The position numbers were made by a program, and so were the translations under genes. Shown one piece after another: positions 18,843 to 31,736 of a DNA stretch of 64,000 nucleotides. The DNA comes from Sparassis latifolia (taxonomy: Eukaryota > Basidiomycota > Agaricomycetes > Polyporales > Sparassidaceae), in assembly GCA_018466975.1 (NCBI GenBank), contig CM031553.1, positions 62,001 to 126,000 on the forward strand, written 5' to 3'. Below the pieces are notes generated by a model. It had not been told where the DNA came from. It made no database searches and saw only the letters and a program-made list of their open reading frames with translations. Position 1 is the first letter of the stretch. Each line of letters begins with the position of its first letter.

Positions 18843-21800
18843 CTAAGACACGCCCGCCATCTTCTTGAGGACGGCGAACTCGTTCTTCCCCGTCGCCCTG
18901 CACAGTGCGTGAAACTTCGACCGGGGGTCTGCAAGTAGCGTTCGCGGTTTGTCAAATTCAACGATTCTTCCCTGTTCCAGTAGCATGACCTGCGGAGACG
19001 ATTGGTGAATAAACATCTACGGGGAAAATGGAAGTAGAGGCTCACTCTGTCGTAGTCGATTACCGTGCGCAACCGGTGTGCGATGGTAAGGATAGTGCTC
19101 TCTGCGAACTCCCTGTGAAGCGCATATTGTATTAGCCATTGACAAGCAGAGCGGAAGGCAAAGTTGCGCACTGTCTGATCGTCTTCCCAATTAATTCGTC
19201 CGTTGCATAATCCACGCTGTAAAGCCGTCAGTCTTCCAGCTCGACGGCACCCGCGTAGCACTCACCTTGCGGTAGCCTAAGTTCGGAAGCGTCAGTATCT
19301 CGAGTATGGCTTTACATCTCTCATCAACAACAACGCACCTCGTCCATCAACAGCACTTTTGAGCGCTTGAGGATAGCCCGGGCCATGCACAGCAACTGCT
19401 TCTCGCTGCAAGCCCGTTCAGACCGATGACAGAAGCAATAAGTGCCGCACTCACCCAGTGGAAAAGTTCTCTCCGCCCTCGGAGACGGGAGAGTCAAGGT
19501 TACGGAAGACATTTGCGTTAACCGCATCTTCGTCCTCAGCAGGGGTATCGGATGATGGGATGAGATGGACCCGGTGAAGCGCCTCATACTGTTGCAAGAG
19601 CTCTATCAGCACGATTCTTCATTGAAGTAATATATGAACACACAATTTCGGCGTCGTCATACTCGTCGAAAACATCAAGCATGGAGCGTAATGTACCACT
19701 CAAGATAGTTGGATCCTCTGGTTATGCTTGGTGAGAACTGATTTGTTTAAGAACACGAAATAGGATCACTGACGGGGAATAATAGTCAACTTGCTCCTGA
19801 GGTCGGTGAGGCCAAGCTGCGAAATATCCACATCGTCGACGAGGATGCGCCCTTCTGTTGGCTCCACAAATCGGAAGAACGACAAGGCTAGCGTGCTCTT
19901 CCCAGAGCCTGTTCTTCCGAGCACGCCGACCTTCTCGCTAGGTTTGATTTCAAAATTGAGGTTGTGTAGAACATTCGGTAGTTCAGGCTGCGGCAAAGAT
20001 AGTGTCATGTATCACGGTGAATCTCGCTAGACTTACTGCATATCGAATCACCAGGTTCTCACACTTGATGGCACCATGCGCAGGCCAAGTCGCTGGAGGG
20101 CGTGGCTCAATGAACTCTGGTGGCTCACGCTTGAGTTCGGAGAACTCCTTGATTCGCTCAATAGCAACCTAGCATCGTGATTGTAAGTCAAAATGATCAC
20201 ATGTGCACCTTCGTCACACTTACCATCGACTGTTCAAGGCCAACAAATCGCCGAACCTGCAACTCACTAAGCAAGGACACAATTGAGACAAAATACAGTG
20301 CATACCAAGAACAACAGCTACTCAAAGGGGGAACTCATCAGCAAATTGTGAGTGAAAAGGCATCGAGTAACATACGTCACTGGTGATTGTGAAAGCGAAC
20401 GCGAGAGTGAAACCAGCAAGAGAGGCACTGATGCTCGGGTTCAAAATAGCAACAAATCCAGTTATCCCGACCACAGCACTGGAAAGCAGGTCGAAGCGAG
20501 CAGACAACCACCGATTAACTGCATGACATGAATAAACAGCACAGTCCACTTGTTAACAATCACCTACCTCCCCACATCCAATAGTAAGGGTTCGCATTCT
20601 GAAAGAGACCATAAGTTATTAGTAACGGCTTAGACAGTCCAGGGCCTACAGTATCAACGCAGCGGAGCATATCTCGCAAAAATTTGGACGAAGCACCGAA
20701 TGCCCGTAATACAGTTACTCCTGCAATCGTTTCTCCGTACATCGAATAAAGCGGAGATCGAGTCACGGAATCTACCAAGGAAATTAGCACGGGAGTTTGT
20801 TTCCTGTGCTCGAGATATACCTAATCTACGCATGTCTCGCGAAGTTTGACCGTAGACCTAAAGACGGTTAGCAGGACGGAAGAATGACGGACTATATGTC
20901 GATACCTTGCCAACTACAGAACCATAACATCAGCGTGGATCGAATCAATGGCGTGAAACGAGGTCTTACCGTTGTAGTACAGAATACCCAGAACAATGGC
21001 AGCGATAACGAACGGTAAGCCACCAACAATACTGATGGTCACGAAGGTGGTAAAAGCAGACAATCCGTAAGCGACACTGCGACCGAAGTTATCCGGGAGA
21101 TTGCTGTCAACACCTGACGTAACGCCGTATGAAAGGGTTGGTGATGACAGCAGTTATAATGACCGTACCCTCAAAGTCTTTCCCAAAACGATTGAGCAGG
21201 CGGCCTCTGGATACAGTGTCGTGGAAGCGGATGTTCGCGAAAAGAACGCACTCGAGAAGTCCTGAAAAGAGCTCAGCCGAGCGGCGATCAGAGCATACAC
21301 CATCTGCACACACTTTTGTACAACTCAGTGGAGGCGTGAATACCACCGTGATCTATACGGGATCAGCTGCTCCGCACGTTTGGACGAGAGAAAAAAGCGA
21401 CACACAGAGCACAACCCATCGTACAGTCCAAAAAATGAGGACTGAAGTAGCGTTGAGTAGTCGCGATTAGAAGGACAGGTGCGAACGTTACCGGTAGTAG
21501 TGATCTGGAAGATTTGTAAACATCAGCAAAAACTAATGGTTGGCAATAGGAATACTAACAGCAGCGTAAGTGCAAACATAGAACAGAGGCGTTCTGACAT
21601 TCTCGGTCTCCGTAGCAGCGGCGGTCCAGATACTGCAGAGATCAAGTAGGTAGGAGTTGTAGGTCAAGCGCGAAGATATAGATCACACATACCGCAGCCA
21701 ACCATTCTCAAAAACGGGGCCAAGAGTGGCGAGAAGCATGACCGAGATGAAAAGCGACCAATAGCCGAGACCTCCAGCAGCGCCAAAGTAGGTCATCCAG

Positions 21801-24800
21801 ATGTCATTGCTGATGCGACCGACGGCACGTTTCTCTTCTTCGACGACTTTTCTCGGAGCTTTCCGCTGCTCAGGCTTGGACTCCACATCGTTGGAAGTCA
21901 GAGCGGTGGTTGAGCTGGCTTCCGAAGCCTCCCCGGACACATCTTTCCTTTCCGCATCCATCACTTCTTCTATATTCACGGTTGTGGTCTCCTCCTTCTC
22001 GTCAGATGGGTCGGCGGCGCCCGATTGGACAAGTGTGTTCAGGACGCCGGATGCCTTGAAGTTTCCCCGATCACCTTGGAACTGTACCCGGCCATTGTCG
22101 AGAGCGACGATGTAGCTCGCACCTGGTGCACACAGTTGGACGTGATGCGAGACCAAGATAACTGTCCGGTTGCGCATCAAATCGCCCTTCAGACATTCGT
22201 AGTACAGATGATGAGCAGTATGTGCATCAACTACGGCAGATCAGTTTCACTGCGTTGTGATGAGTGATAGAAGGACAGGACCGACTTACCAGCAGACAGG
22301 ACATCATCTAGGAGAAGCACCGAGGCACGCGAATACACTGCACGTGCTAAAGAGACTGAGAGAGCGCGAGGCAATGTCAGCGGCAATAACATCATAGGAT
22401 CGGTAGTACTTGCCTCGCGCCTTCTGACCGCCCGACAAATTCACCTGCAGAACGTATACTTAGTCGCCTGCCCTTTTAACTTGCCGTGACAAACGTACTC
22501 CTCGTTCTCCGATCTCGGACATGTCACCATCCTCAAGAATCCGCAAATCGCTGAGCAACGCGCAGACCTATCTCGATTACGTTAAGACGTGACAAGTCCA
22601 AACGACAGAATTTCATACTTCGAGAGTCTTCTGGTAGCGTTCTTCCACGTAAGGAAGTTCGAACAAGATATTGTCCCTGATGGATGCGTTTCGCAGCCAC
22701 GCACTCTGGCAAACGATATGATAATTATAGGAAAGTGCTGTTTCCGAGAGCGAAGAACTCACTTGAGGAACATAAGCACAGACACCGGGCACGATCCATT
22801 CCTCCTCGCGAACATCTGCGTCAGCAAACGACGCAAGGATATCGGGAGGAGAACGGGGACAAGTGAGCTGTCCGGTCAACAAGTCTGCCTCTCCGAGCAG
22901 AGCTAGCAATATCCTAGTATTACGACAAAGTACCGTATGACATATTGTCCACATACCTAGCAACAGGAGTGACTTTCCGCTACCCAGCTTGCCACAGATG
23001 AGGGAAAGCTCGCCAAGCGGAAAGTTCAGCGTCACGTCCATCAGGACGAACTTGTTCTTGGGAGTCGAAGCAGCGGTGGTGGCTGCACTGGACGACCGAG
23101 TGCGATCCTGGGGCCAAGTGATCGTTGCAGACTGGAATGCGATTGGATGAGATAGACCATCCAGGGGAGGCACTGAGTCTATCTCCGCGCCGTAAAGATA
23201 TTTCTCAATACGGCGCATAGAGACAAGCGACTGAAGATGACGCAATCAATAGACTGGAATCAATGTTGAGTTTCGGTCATACCTGGAGCATGTTGATAAA
23301 CGTCTCCGGGAGGGCATTTAAGGCGAATTTCATCTCGTTGAAGACTAAAAATATCTTATTACGGACGAATCTCGCTAACGTTGACGCGGTACTTACCACT
23401 GATCTGTGAGAGACATGACCTAAATAAATCTCTATATCAGACTCTCAGAAGCTCCTTCACTCACAGAAGTGAACGCAATAGAAGGTGTGAGCACTTGTCC
23501 GCGAATAACGGTGAAATGCCAGAAAGACACAAGAGTCACAAGAATCGGAGAAGCACTCCTGTTGTATCAAAGTTACTTGAGCACCATCGTTCAGGTCTTA
23601 CTGCAGCATGATACGAACCAAATGGTGCTGAACAACACCTGCAACGGAACTCATGTTCAATACAGTGTATAATGAGAGACATAGATGCGAACCTCTATGT
23701 GATAGTTGAGCTGTTGGTACTTGAGTTCTCTTGCGCGAATCTTCATCACTCGCGCTTCGAAGCTGCGCTCCCAAGCCATGAACTGAAAAACACAATGTGT
23801 TTCAATTGGGAATCAAGCGGAAGTGATCATCACCAAACCTTGAGCATGCGAATCCCACCGAGGATCTGCGTACATCCACATCAGCAAGCTGCGGGAATGC
23901 AAACTTAATCAGAGAAACAAACTTCATTCATTAAGCCGACACGCTCATCGCGAGCTTTCATGAGTTTATCTTGCGCGCCCACAATTACCTTCCCAGCGAA
24001 GTGGTTAAGAGGCAAGAACAAGCATGTTACAGCCAGACCGAAGAAACACGACACGCCTATGGTTGCAGGTTTGTCTCAAAACGTGCTTACATCGGCAAAA
24101 GTAAATCATACCCAGAAGATTGTACAAGAAGATTGTACCGATCGCGACCTCAATGGGCGAATCTACGGAATTCAAACCCAGTGAACAAAATAAATCGGGC
24201 GAAACGCGCCCGTACGAACCAATCAGTGTGAACAAATGCCACGCAAACTCGCTAACGCGGTCCACGTCAGTCGTCATGAGAGTCATAATCTGCGCCTTGC
24301 TAGAGAAATTGTCCTCTTCCTCGGGTTTTGCCTCGCTCTTACCGTCGGCCGAACCGTTCGTTGCAGCACTATTTTCGGTTGTAGAAGCCGGGGGCGCGGA
24401 GGATGCGACGTCCTTACGCACAAGGGTTTTTGCAAACAACGTCGAGTTCAATTGGATCTTGAGCCGAACTTGCAGGTTAGTGGTAGAGAGAGACCATAGT
24501 TGACCTGTGACTGTTACGGATATGAGGGACCAACGAATATACACTATGGTTGAACTGACTTACGCAAATGCACGAAGGCGTTACTGAAGAAGAGACCTGC
24601 ACTATACACCCAACCCCAACCTCGGTCTGTCCTGAGCGGATCTGACTCGAGGTAGGAAACAACTCGTTGCAGGAAAAATGCAGGCACATAGAACAAAACT
24701 GCGGTGACCGAAGAAAGCGCGATAACCAGACTCAGAAGATACGTGTTAACTCGCAACAAGCGGTAGCCGAGCTCCCAGCCAGAGCCAGGCTTCGGCTGCC

Positions 24801-25777
24801 AATTCCGGATCCGAAGCTTCCACCTGCGAATCGCCGCGCGCATGTCCGAGTAAATGTTTGTCGCTCTCATGTTGGCGGGCACGATCGGGAGGTCCGCGAT
24901 CTCTACGCTTTCGGCGGTATTGCCGAGCATCACGACCTTCGTCGTGTACGAGAAGAAGAAGGTATCCCAGACGGAGGCACCTGTACTCGAGAGAATGAGA
25001 TAGCTGAACTTACATTTGGCTCGCATTGACTTACCTGTGATGCCGCAAACGTTGTCCTCGGCCGTCGTGTTGACCAACATGAGGGTCTTGTCCGAGTAAA
25101 CCTTTTCCGATGGATAGTGCAGAGGGGGACCAACCGGCGTCGTAACAGCTATCAAGAAGCACACAGAGTAGAGCAAAAAAGCAGTATACCAGAGCGCCAC
25201 GGGTCCTACGAGGTCGCCAGAGAAGCTCGCATGCAAAGACGGACGCGACGGCAGGACGGCTGTCGTGCCGAGCAACAAAGTAGCGACGAATGTCAACGCG
25301 AACAAATGAAAGACAGATTGAGCGTGAAGGTCATCTCGCTGGCTTATTGAGCGAATAGCGACAAGAAACGCGTATAGTGCGACGCAGACATGGAGGGAAT
25401 ACACAACGAGACTTAACCCATCGTTTTCCACGATAGCCCAGCCCAAGAAGACACTTTGCACGACAAGGACAACGACCAAGGTCACCGTCATGATCAGCTT
25501 CCTCAGCAGCATCTTAACGTAGGTCAGCAGATGTGATGAAAGAAGTCGCAAGTAAACGTACCTGGCTCCAGAAGCGAGCCTCATCAACAGGTATGCCGTC
25601 GATGAGATCCTCGGGTTCGGTAACATCAAAGGGGTCGTTCCTGAGAGCTACATCCGTGCCAATACTTTCCGGGAGCTGAATTTTGCCCTCGCGCAGTCGT
25701 GAAAGGAGGAAGACAACTAGACTGCAGACCGCCGTTGATGCAAGGACAATCGCAACCTCAAGTTGGTACTGCCACAT
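18843..25777 (-). CDS. ABC transporter, ABCC/MRP subfamily (full-length, many introns)
   Basis: Membrane ATPase of the multidrug-resistance-protein type (Yor1/Ybt1/Ycf1 relatives), exporting conjugates or organic anions at the vacuole or plasma membrane; the substrate cannot be read. It starts at 25777 with a hydrophobic N-terminal region ([20 protein letters not shown], then more helices to about 24.6 kb). The first transporter domain follows, with [15 protein letters not shown]1 shows the Walker [34 protein letters not shown], signature [10 protein letters not shown] and Walker [11 protein letters not shown], then [17 protein letters not shown]. The Asp-Asp Walker B is normal for ABCC NBD1. 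After a charged linker and the second membrane domain, NBD2 has [57 protein letters not shown] and [13 protein letters not shown]. The stop is at 18843-18845. There are more than 25 short exons. A second ABCC gene lies at the right edge. Confidence 0.88.
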
Positions 25778-26831
25778 TGTACCTGTGATCCAGCCGACAC
25801 CGTGTCGTTATTTTCTGAGCGTGTCGGTTGTGGTTGAAGGACAACCTCGCTGACTCCGATACAGTAGACCAGTTAGCGCCGAGCGGTCGGTACCGCACCG
25901 CGATCACATGATCTCTATAAGCGCTCAAGAGCCACGCCGAAGCCACGCCGCTCGAGAGCTCGCCGCATACCTCGTTCACTTCCGACGCGTAACACACAAA
26001 CGGTCGACTCCCACATGTCCGATAAGTACCCTTGCAGGTGCACAGAGCGCAAGTGATTATAGTCAGTTGTTGATATTCTCGCTATGACGCCGCAGCTTTG
26101 GATGACTCGATAAGATCCCACAGTGATTTGGCATGATGGATGAGCGCCAACAGTTCTTGTGAGCGGCAAAGTATTTCTAACCAAGTGTTGTGTTATTGTA
26201 GAGCGATCTTCGAACTGTCGACACAGACGTTCGCACAAAAATCGAACGCCACAAGCATACCGAGGCCCCACGAGCCCAGACATCGTTGCGCAGCATCCCT
26301 ACGTTCACTTCATCACACAGTAATTTGGCATGAGGTTGCTCACGGACGAACGCCAATAGTTCTTGTGAGCGGCAATGTATTTTTGACTGAGTGTTGTATT
26401 ACCGAAACTTAGAAGAATCTGTGACCTGCCGGCACAGATTTTCGCATAAAAAACGAACTCCTGCGAGCATATACCGAGGCGCCCTCCACTGGTACCATAT
26501 GCCATGCTAGTATCACCGAGCTGTAGCGAGCATTGCACAGCATCTGTGGCAATTTGCAATGGCCATGCGTTTCCTCTTTTGCTGTGCACCGCATGGTCAC
26601 TTCACAACTCCGCCACTCGCGCGCTCGTGCGTGTTTTTGCCATCCGCAGCAGGGATGTACTGTGAGGAGGATACTCATGCACGGCTATCCTCCACAACCT
26701 CTCGTTGTCCACGCAAACGCGCCGCCCACCTCCTGCCAGGCGCACCTGTTGGCGATGTGCTGTATAAAACTACAGAAGGTCGGTCGCTACTCCAGAGCGC
26801 GTCCTCACACCCTCCTTTACACCGTTTCGCA
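25778..26831. other. Intergenic, upstream regions of two divergent genes, with a tandem repeat
   Basis: The ABC transporter starts leftwards at 25777 and the 217-residue gene starts rightwards at 26832. The middle holds two diverged copies of a ~200-bp unit (26119-26545). No coding sequence is supported. Confidence 0.6.
26119..26545 (+). repeat. Two diverged tandem copies of a ~200-230 bp unit
   Basis: Copy 1 (26119-26315) and copy 2 (26316-26545) share CACAGT.ATTTGGCATGA, GAACGCCAA-like words, AGTTCTTGTGAGCGGCAA, GTATTT..., ...GTGTTGT.TTA, and GCACAGCATC near their ends. Copy 2 has about 30 extra bases. Confidence 0.75.
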
Positions 26832-27821
26832 ATGCATCGTCTTGCTCAACCTACTCCAGAGCAGATATCCAGCTACACGAGCATCGGAAGGGTCACGTTA
26901 CAAGAGGTGCCGTGGAGGCCGCCATCCAGTCATATTGTGCCGAGGCAGATCCCGATCACCGAGCGAATCGGCTCTATCCCTTTCATATCCGCCGTGGGCA
27001 GAGGCATTTCACTGAAGGATGCACTCGGGCTTCGGGTGGGGGCGAACAACGCCCTCCAGAGACCGGACGATCTCGTCCTGGCAAACGTTGGGCTGACTGA
27101 AATTCAGCTGATAGTGCTGGTATTTTATTTTTAATTCCTTTTGTAACAGTGTGATATGATTGATCCGCTGATTGTCTGTAGTGGCCGGCCAACGAAGGCC
27201 AGCGCCTCGTTTCGGTAAATGTCCCCGTATCGCGATGGACGCTTGCAGCATGCATCGCAAATCATTACAAACAATTCTTCGAGGTCAGTTTTGTGTTATT
27301 CTTTCTGTCGTGCCTGCATCGAAGGTGACATAATTTCCTGTCTCCAGGATATCACGAAGAAGGAGCTCGCGGGGCCGTTTTCCACCTGGAAGGTTGGAGC
27401 ACAGAGAGATGGCAAAATTCCCATCTCGAACGTCGTGTTGTTGGGCCTTAAGCAGGTCTATGCTGATATTTTTTGTGCGGAGATGGGTGTGGTGCGGTAA
27501 GCTGTTTAGTATCTAACGTTTATCGTGTTCCTTTATTATTAGTCTGACATGCTGTATCATTATCACCACCCTCTATACGTTGTATCATTATCACTACCAT
27601 CTATACGCTGTATCATTATCACCGCCCTCTATTCCGTATTAATATTCTGACTGATTGTATTATTTCCGTGATGGTGCGAACGTGTTTCTATTTATACGTG
27701 TCGCAGTGCGCTGCGCGCGGTGATCAAGTATGTGAAGTTGGACGAAGTTCTAGCGCAAACTCCGCTGGACAGTGGGCCGTGTACGCGTTACTCCTTTGTC
27801 TTCACGACAGTACTGGCGTGA
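26832..27821 (+). CDS. Unrecognised 217-residue protein
   Basis: Four exons fit one frame: 26832-27119, 27182-27283, 27348-27496 and 27707-27821. All have GT..AG junctions and consistent phases, which supports a real gene. The product begins MHRLAQPTPEQISSY and includes ITERIGSIPFISAVGRG, WPANEGQRLVSVNVPVSRW, AGPFSTWKVGAQRDGKIP and TPLDSGPCTRYSFVFTTVLA. It shows no signal peptide, membrane segment or motif I can name; the composition is that of a soluble globular protein. The third intron holds three copies of a 28-bp repeat. I know no family for it; it may be restricted to basidiomycetes. Confidence 0.65.
27551..27634 (+). repeat. Three 28-bp tandem copies inside an intron
   Basis: Unit close to GCTGTATCATTATCACC followed by ACCCTCTATAC, three adjacent copies with few changes, inside the last intron of the 217-residue gene (27497-27706). 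Confidence 0.85.
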
Positions 27822-28013
27822 GTCGGTGTCCAGGTCGCCCAGCGCTCAACAACAACAGTTGCCAAAAGAAGAAGTGCGAGTCCATAAATGGACGGTCTCC
27901 GTGATACTCGGGGATAACCTGCGACAAATCATTCACGCCTCATGCCTGGCGCTCCGGTCCCGATAAAAGACGGACCTCCCGTGGGTTGACCGAGTCTATT
28001 AAATCTATTCGTT

Positions 28014-29717
28014 ATGCCCGCCGTCGCCGTCATCGCCCGCCGCCTTTCGCCCGCCGCCGCCGCCGTCGGCATGGCGCTCGCCGTCCGCCGCCTCACCCAG
28101 TCCGGCGTGGCGCTCACCACCATCGCCAGTCGCGCGCTCAAGTTTGTCGCCCTTCTCGTCGTCTTTCTCAACGCTCGCTCCTGGCCCATCCTCTGGCACA
28201 GTGCGTGCTTCTTCTTCAGACTGTTTTCCTTGCATTAACATGACTCGGATTCCCAGTTCGCGTGTTTCGGCCATTGATATATCTGGACGCGCGCGTGTTC
28301 TGCCTTCGCGCATCCTCAGCCTTCAAGTCCGCCCGCGCGCGTTCTGCGATCGAGGAGAGGTGGTGGGAGACGCTATCCCCGCTCGGGAGAAAGCCGTTCG
28401 ACGAGATCACGACGTACAATACGTGGGCAGGTGCGTCGTCCTCCGACGAATCAGTTGCGGTATAAACTCACGAGTGGTGAAGGGCCCGATGACTGTGACT
28501 TCAACATCCACTTGAGCAATTCATGTTACGCCAAGGTGAGCAGCACGGGTGCTCAGTAATGTTAGCGGAGTGGGCTCCCGGTCGCACATGTGCTCGCATT
28601 TTTGTGTATACCTGCTTTAAGCGTCATCGACGGGAGCCCAGAGAAATCAGGTCGTCTCTGATTGGAGGACGTTGTTGACACTGCGATCGCTTCCTTGAAA
28701 CGTTTTCTCATGCGAGGGATGGCGATAATCCATTCAGCACACGCCTTTGCACTGTCAGGATGTAGCGTGGCGTGGATCTTAGCAGGTGACCGGGGTGCAA
28801 GCGCCGTGCGCAGTCGACTTCGTGATTCTTATACGCCACTCTTCAGTCTCTTCATTTGTGGGTCTCACACTGACCCGTCCCCTCAGACGCTGGACGCTGT
28901 CCGATTCAAGTTCGCGCTCGTCAGCTTCCCCGCGTTCTTCCGGTCGGGCGGGCGCATGTTGCTCGGCGGGACGCACTGGGACTTCATCCGCGAAATCCCC
29001 GCGCTCTCGCGTTACGAAGTGCGCTGCGGCATCGCCGGGTGGGACGGCAAGTGGGTGCGTACATTTCCGCGTCAGAGCGACGGGGCTTGCCTGATGTGCC
29101 CGGGATAGATGTACCTCATCGCGCGGTACGTCACCAAGCCGAAGAAGTCGTCTAAGAAGGACAAGCCCACCACGCTCGCCCTGGAAGATGCCGACCAGCA
29201 GGCGCAGACGACCGGCCCCGTCCTCGCCGCATACCTCCCCAGCCCGCCCACAACCACCGCGCCCACCCCCGCACGCACGCGCTCGCCCGGCCCGTCCGCC
29301 CCATCTGCAGCTCCAGCAGCATCCTCTGCTACCACCACCCGCGCCCGCGTCGCCGCGCGTCCCGAGGCAGACGGCGCGACGGTGCACTGCGTCGCCGTCT
29401 CCGCCATGTGCTTCAAGCTCGGGCGGCTCACCGTCCCGCCCGCCGTCGTGCTCGCGTGCGACGGGTTCGGCACCGCCCCGCAGATCCCGCGGGGCGTCAA
29501 GGTGCTGCGCGAGGTATTCAAGGGCGGCTGGCGCGACGCGGGCGCGGCGTACCCGGGAGAGGACGTGGAAGCGGTCCGGGCGGCGGAGGGGGAACGATGG
29601 TGGGAGACGGCGCTCGGTGGGGATATCGAGCGCCGGCGTGTACAGGGGTACGCGGCGGTCGCGGGGCTTGTGGAGGGGACGGAAGGCGCGCGTGGCGTAG
29701 CTGTTGGGCTGCTCTGA
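28014..29717 (+). CDS. THEM6-like hotdog-fold thioesterase-superfamily protein
   Basis: Five exons in one frame: 28014-28200, 28257-28430, 28483-28535, 28887-29054 and 29109-29717, giving 396 residues. The N-terminus has a hydrophobic segment (LKFVALLVVFLNARSWPILW) that may anchor it in the ER membrane. The hotdog core then shows GPDDCDFNIHLSNSCYAK, LDAVRFKFALVSFPAFFRSGG, GGTHWDFIREIPALSRYEV and MYLIARYVTKPKK. These are the conserved blocks of the THEM6/UPF0670 family, whose enzymatic role is not settled. The C-terminal part after a Pro/Ser/Thr-rich insert (PPTTTAPTPARTRSPGPS) is an extension found in fungal members. The fourth exon is preceded by an unusually long intron of 351 bp. GC content is markedly higher than in the neighbours. 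An alternative start is the Met at 28071. Confidence 0.8.
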
Positions 29718-31736
29718 GTCAGTGGAAGTGCATTATACACGGGATCTGCTTGCAATGTAGCGTAGCTAGAGAGTATTCCATAGAGCTAGAGCGGCCAACG
29801 TTATTGTAGCAGTGTTCGCGGTAATCTCATGCCATCGCCTCTGCTTCCGCTATGTTTATACGCATACTTGTTCTGTCGTGGGTAGAATTGGAATTGCATG
29901 CTCGCTGTACTCGAGATTTCAAAATAATCCACTCAGGTTCTCAGCTGATATGGTAACAATAGCATACATAGATACAGCAGCTGCGTCAGATATCCTAACA
30001 ACAGCACCGAGACATGAATATATAGCTACAGATATTNNNNNNNNNNNNNNNNNNNNNNNNNNNNNNNNNNNNNNNNNNNNNNNNNNNNNNNNNNNNNNNN
30101 NNNNNNNNNNNNNNNNNNNNNNNNNNNNNNNNNNNNAGAGAGCGGAGTTAGTCGAGTTCACCATGGAGTGGGTCAGGAGAGGCAAGAGGGGCGACGTTGC
30201 GGAAACGGGTTGGTTTGCCTCACGGCTACTGCGGTCGCAGTAGCTATATTCACATCCAACGCCCATAGCACGGGACGCTGGCACATGCATGGCGAGTCAC
30301 GAACGCCTTTCTGCACGGTAACTAACCTACTTGACAGGAAGAGAAGACTTACCGAGAAAGGTGTACACTGGAGGTCGTGTGTTCAGTGCGCGAACAGCTG
30401 GGCATCACGACGGGGCTGACGTACAATATAAGGACGCGGACGAGGTGAGGCCATCGTTGTCCTGGACGGGATTCGTGCTCGTCGAGGCCGAGCTCTGGTA
30501 GGTAGTAGTGGGATCATTAGAAGAGGTCGTAGACATCGTAGCGAGAACACGAGAGAGAGCTGTGGGAGATGCTGGCGAGGCGAGCGCAAAACGCAAACGT
30601 CGAACAGGCTGTGCGAAAGATATGGGATGATGATATGATAGGAATACCCCTGCGTGGGTATGGCTGGTCGGCGGCTGGCTAGCTATAGACGGCTCGCTCC
30701 TGTCCGATACGTCGAGTTCGGAATATTGGAGTGCGGTAGACAAGAGCAGCTGCGACCGTACCAGCGATCTGTCAAAATAAAGAAAGAGAAATTGGAGAGA
30801 ACGCCGTCGAAGAGGGGTAACAATTCGATTGTGATATGGTATTGATGGGAATGAATCAGACTCTTGCCCAGCTGCGTTCGAACATCGGGGAATGAAATTC
30901 CCACCTTGTCAGACCTGGGGCAGTCGCTAGAACGAGCAAAGCAGTGTTTGCATATGTCTGGAGAGACGCAGGGCTCAACTTGAAGTCTTGACTCAAAGGA
31001 CAGAATTATATCGTATACTGTATTGCAGAAGGAGCGAATGGTCGTGAACCGGTCCTTCAAAATTTAGTTACATAGTCCGTAGCGGGAGCAGTACATACAG
31101 ACGGTGTGTATCTATCACTCCTTATGAAAAGGCAGTGGGATTCGTTGCAATCTCGGCCAATGTTCACTAGTCACTCTGTAGCGTATGTGTATCATAAGTA
31201 CTCTATACACTACCTATTGACTGCGTACAGCGGGCGCGGCTTCCTTTCGCGGCTGATCCCGATCGGAAGTACCCGATTCAGGACATACAGTAATTAATTG
31301 GGTCACAGTCACAGCAAGATCTGGGCACACCCCAGTGACCCACGTCTCCTGGAGGCTCAGCTACTGTATCAACTTTGACAATAACTCATTTTTGCCTCAA
31401 GGTATCATCTGCGTTCTATCCAATTTTAGAGATGGGAATACATCCTAGATTATTTTGTTTCCGGCTCTACGAGATGCGTCAGGACGTCAGGGTCACCCAT
31501 GTTGCCACAATTCAGCCACTCCAATTTGTTGGCTCTACCAAAAATTCAAACTGGCTCCGACGCGAAATATAGACGACATCTAAAATATCAAAGCGGAGAA
31601 TAAGGTTCCGCAGCCTGATTCATTATGGGGGAAGGCGTAGTTGAGCTAAGGACGGTCCCCGATTCAGATCTTGCGTTGGGTCACAACATATGCCATTGAG
31701 CGCCCGTGGAATATTTCGATCTTCTCTCTCTCCGTC
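29718..31736. other. Gene-poor stretch with an assembly gap
   Basis: About 2 kb between the THEM6-like gene and the bL31m gene. It contains 100 Ns at 30037-30136. I read both strands and found no convincing exon, tRNA or element. Confidence 0.5.
30037..30136. other. Assembly gap (100 Ns)
   Basis: Exactly 100 N characters, the conventional filler for a gap of unknown size. True distance and content are unknown. Confidence 0.99.

Noticed and set aside
29188..29809. Arg/Pro-rich frames in other phases
   Set aside because: GC-rich shadows of the THEM6-like last exon.
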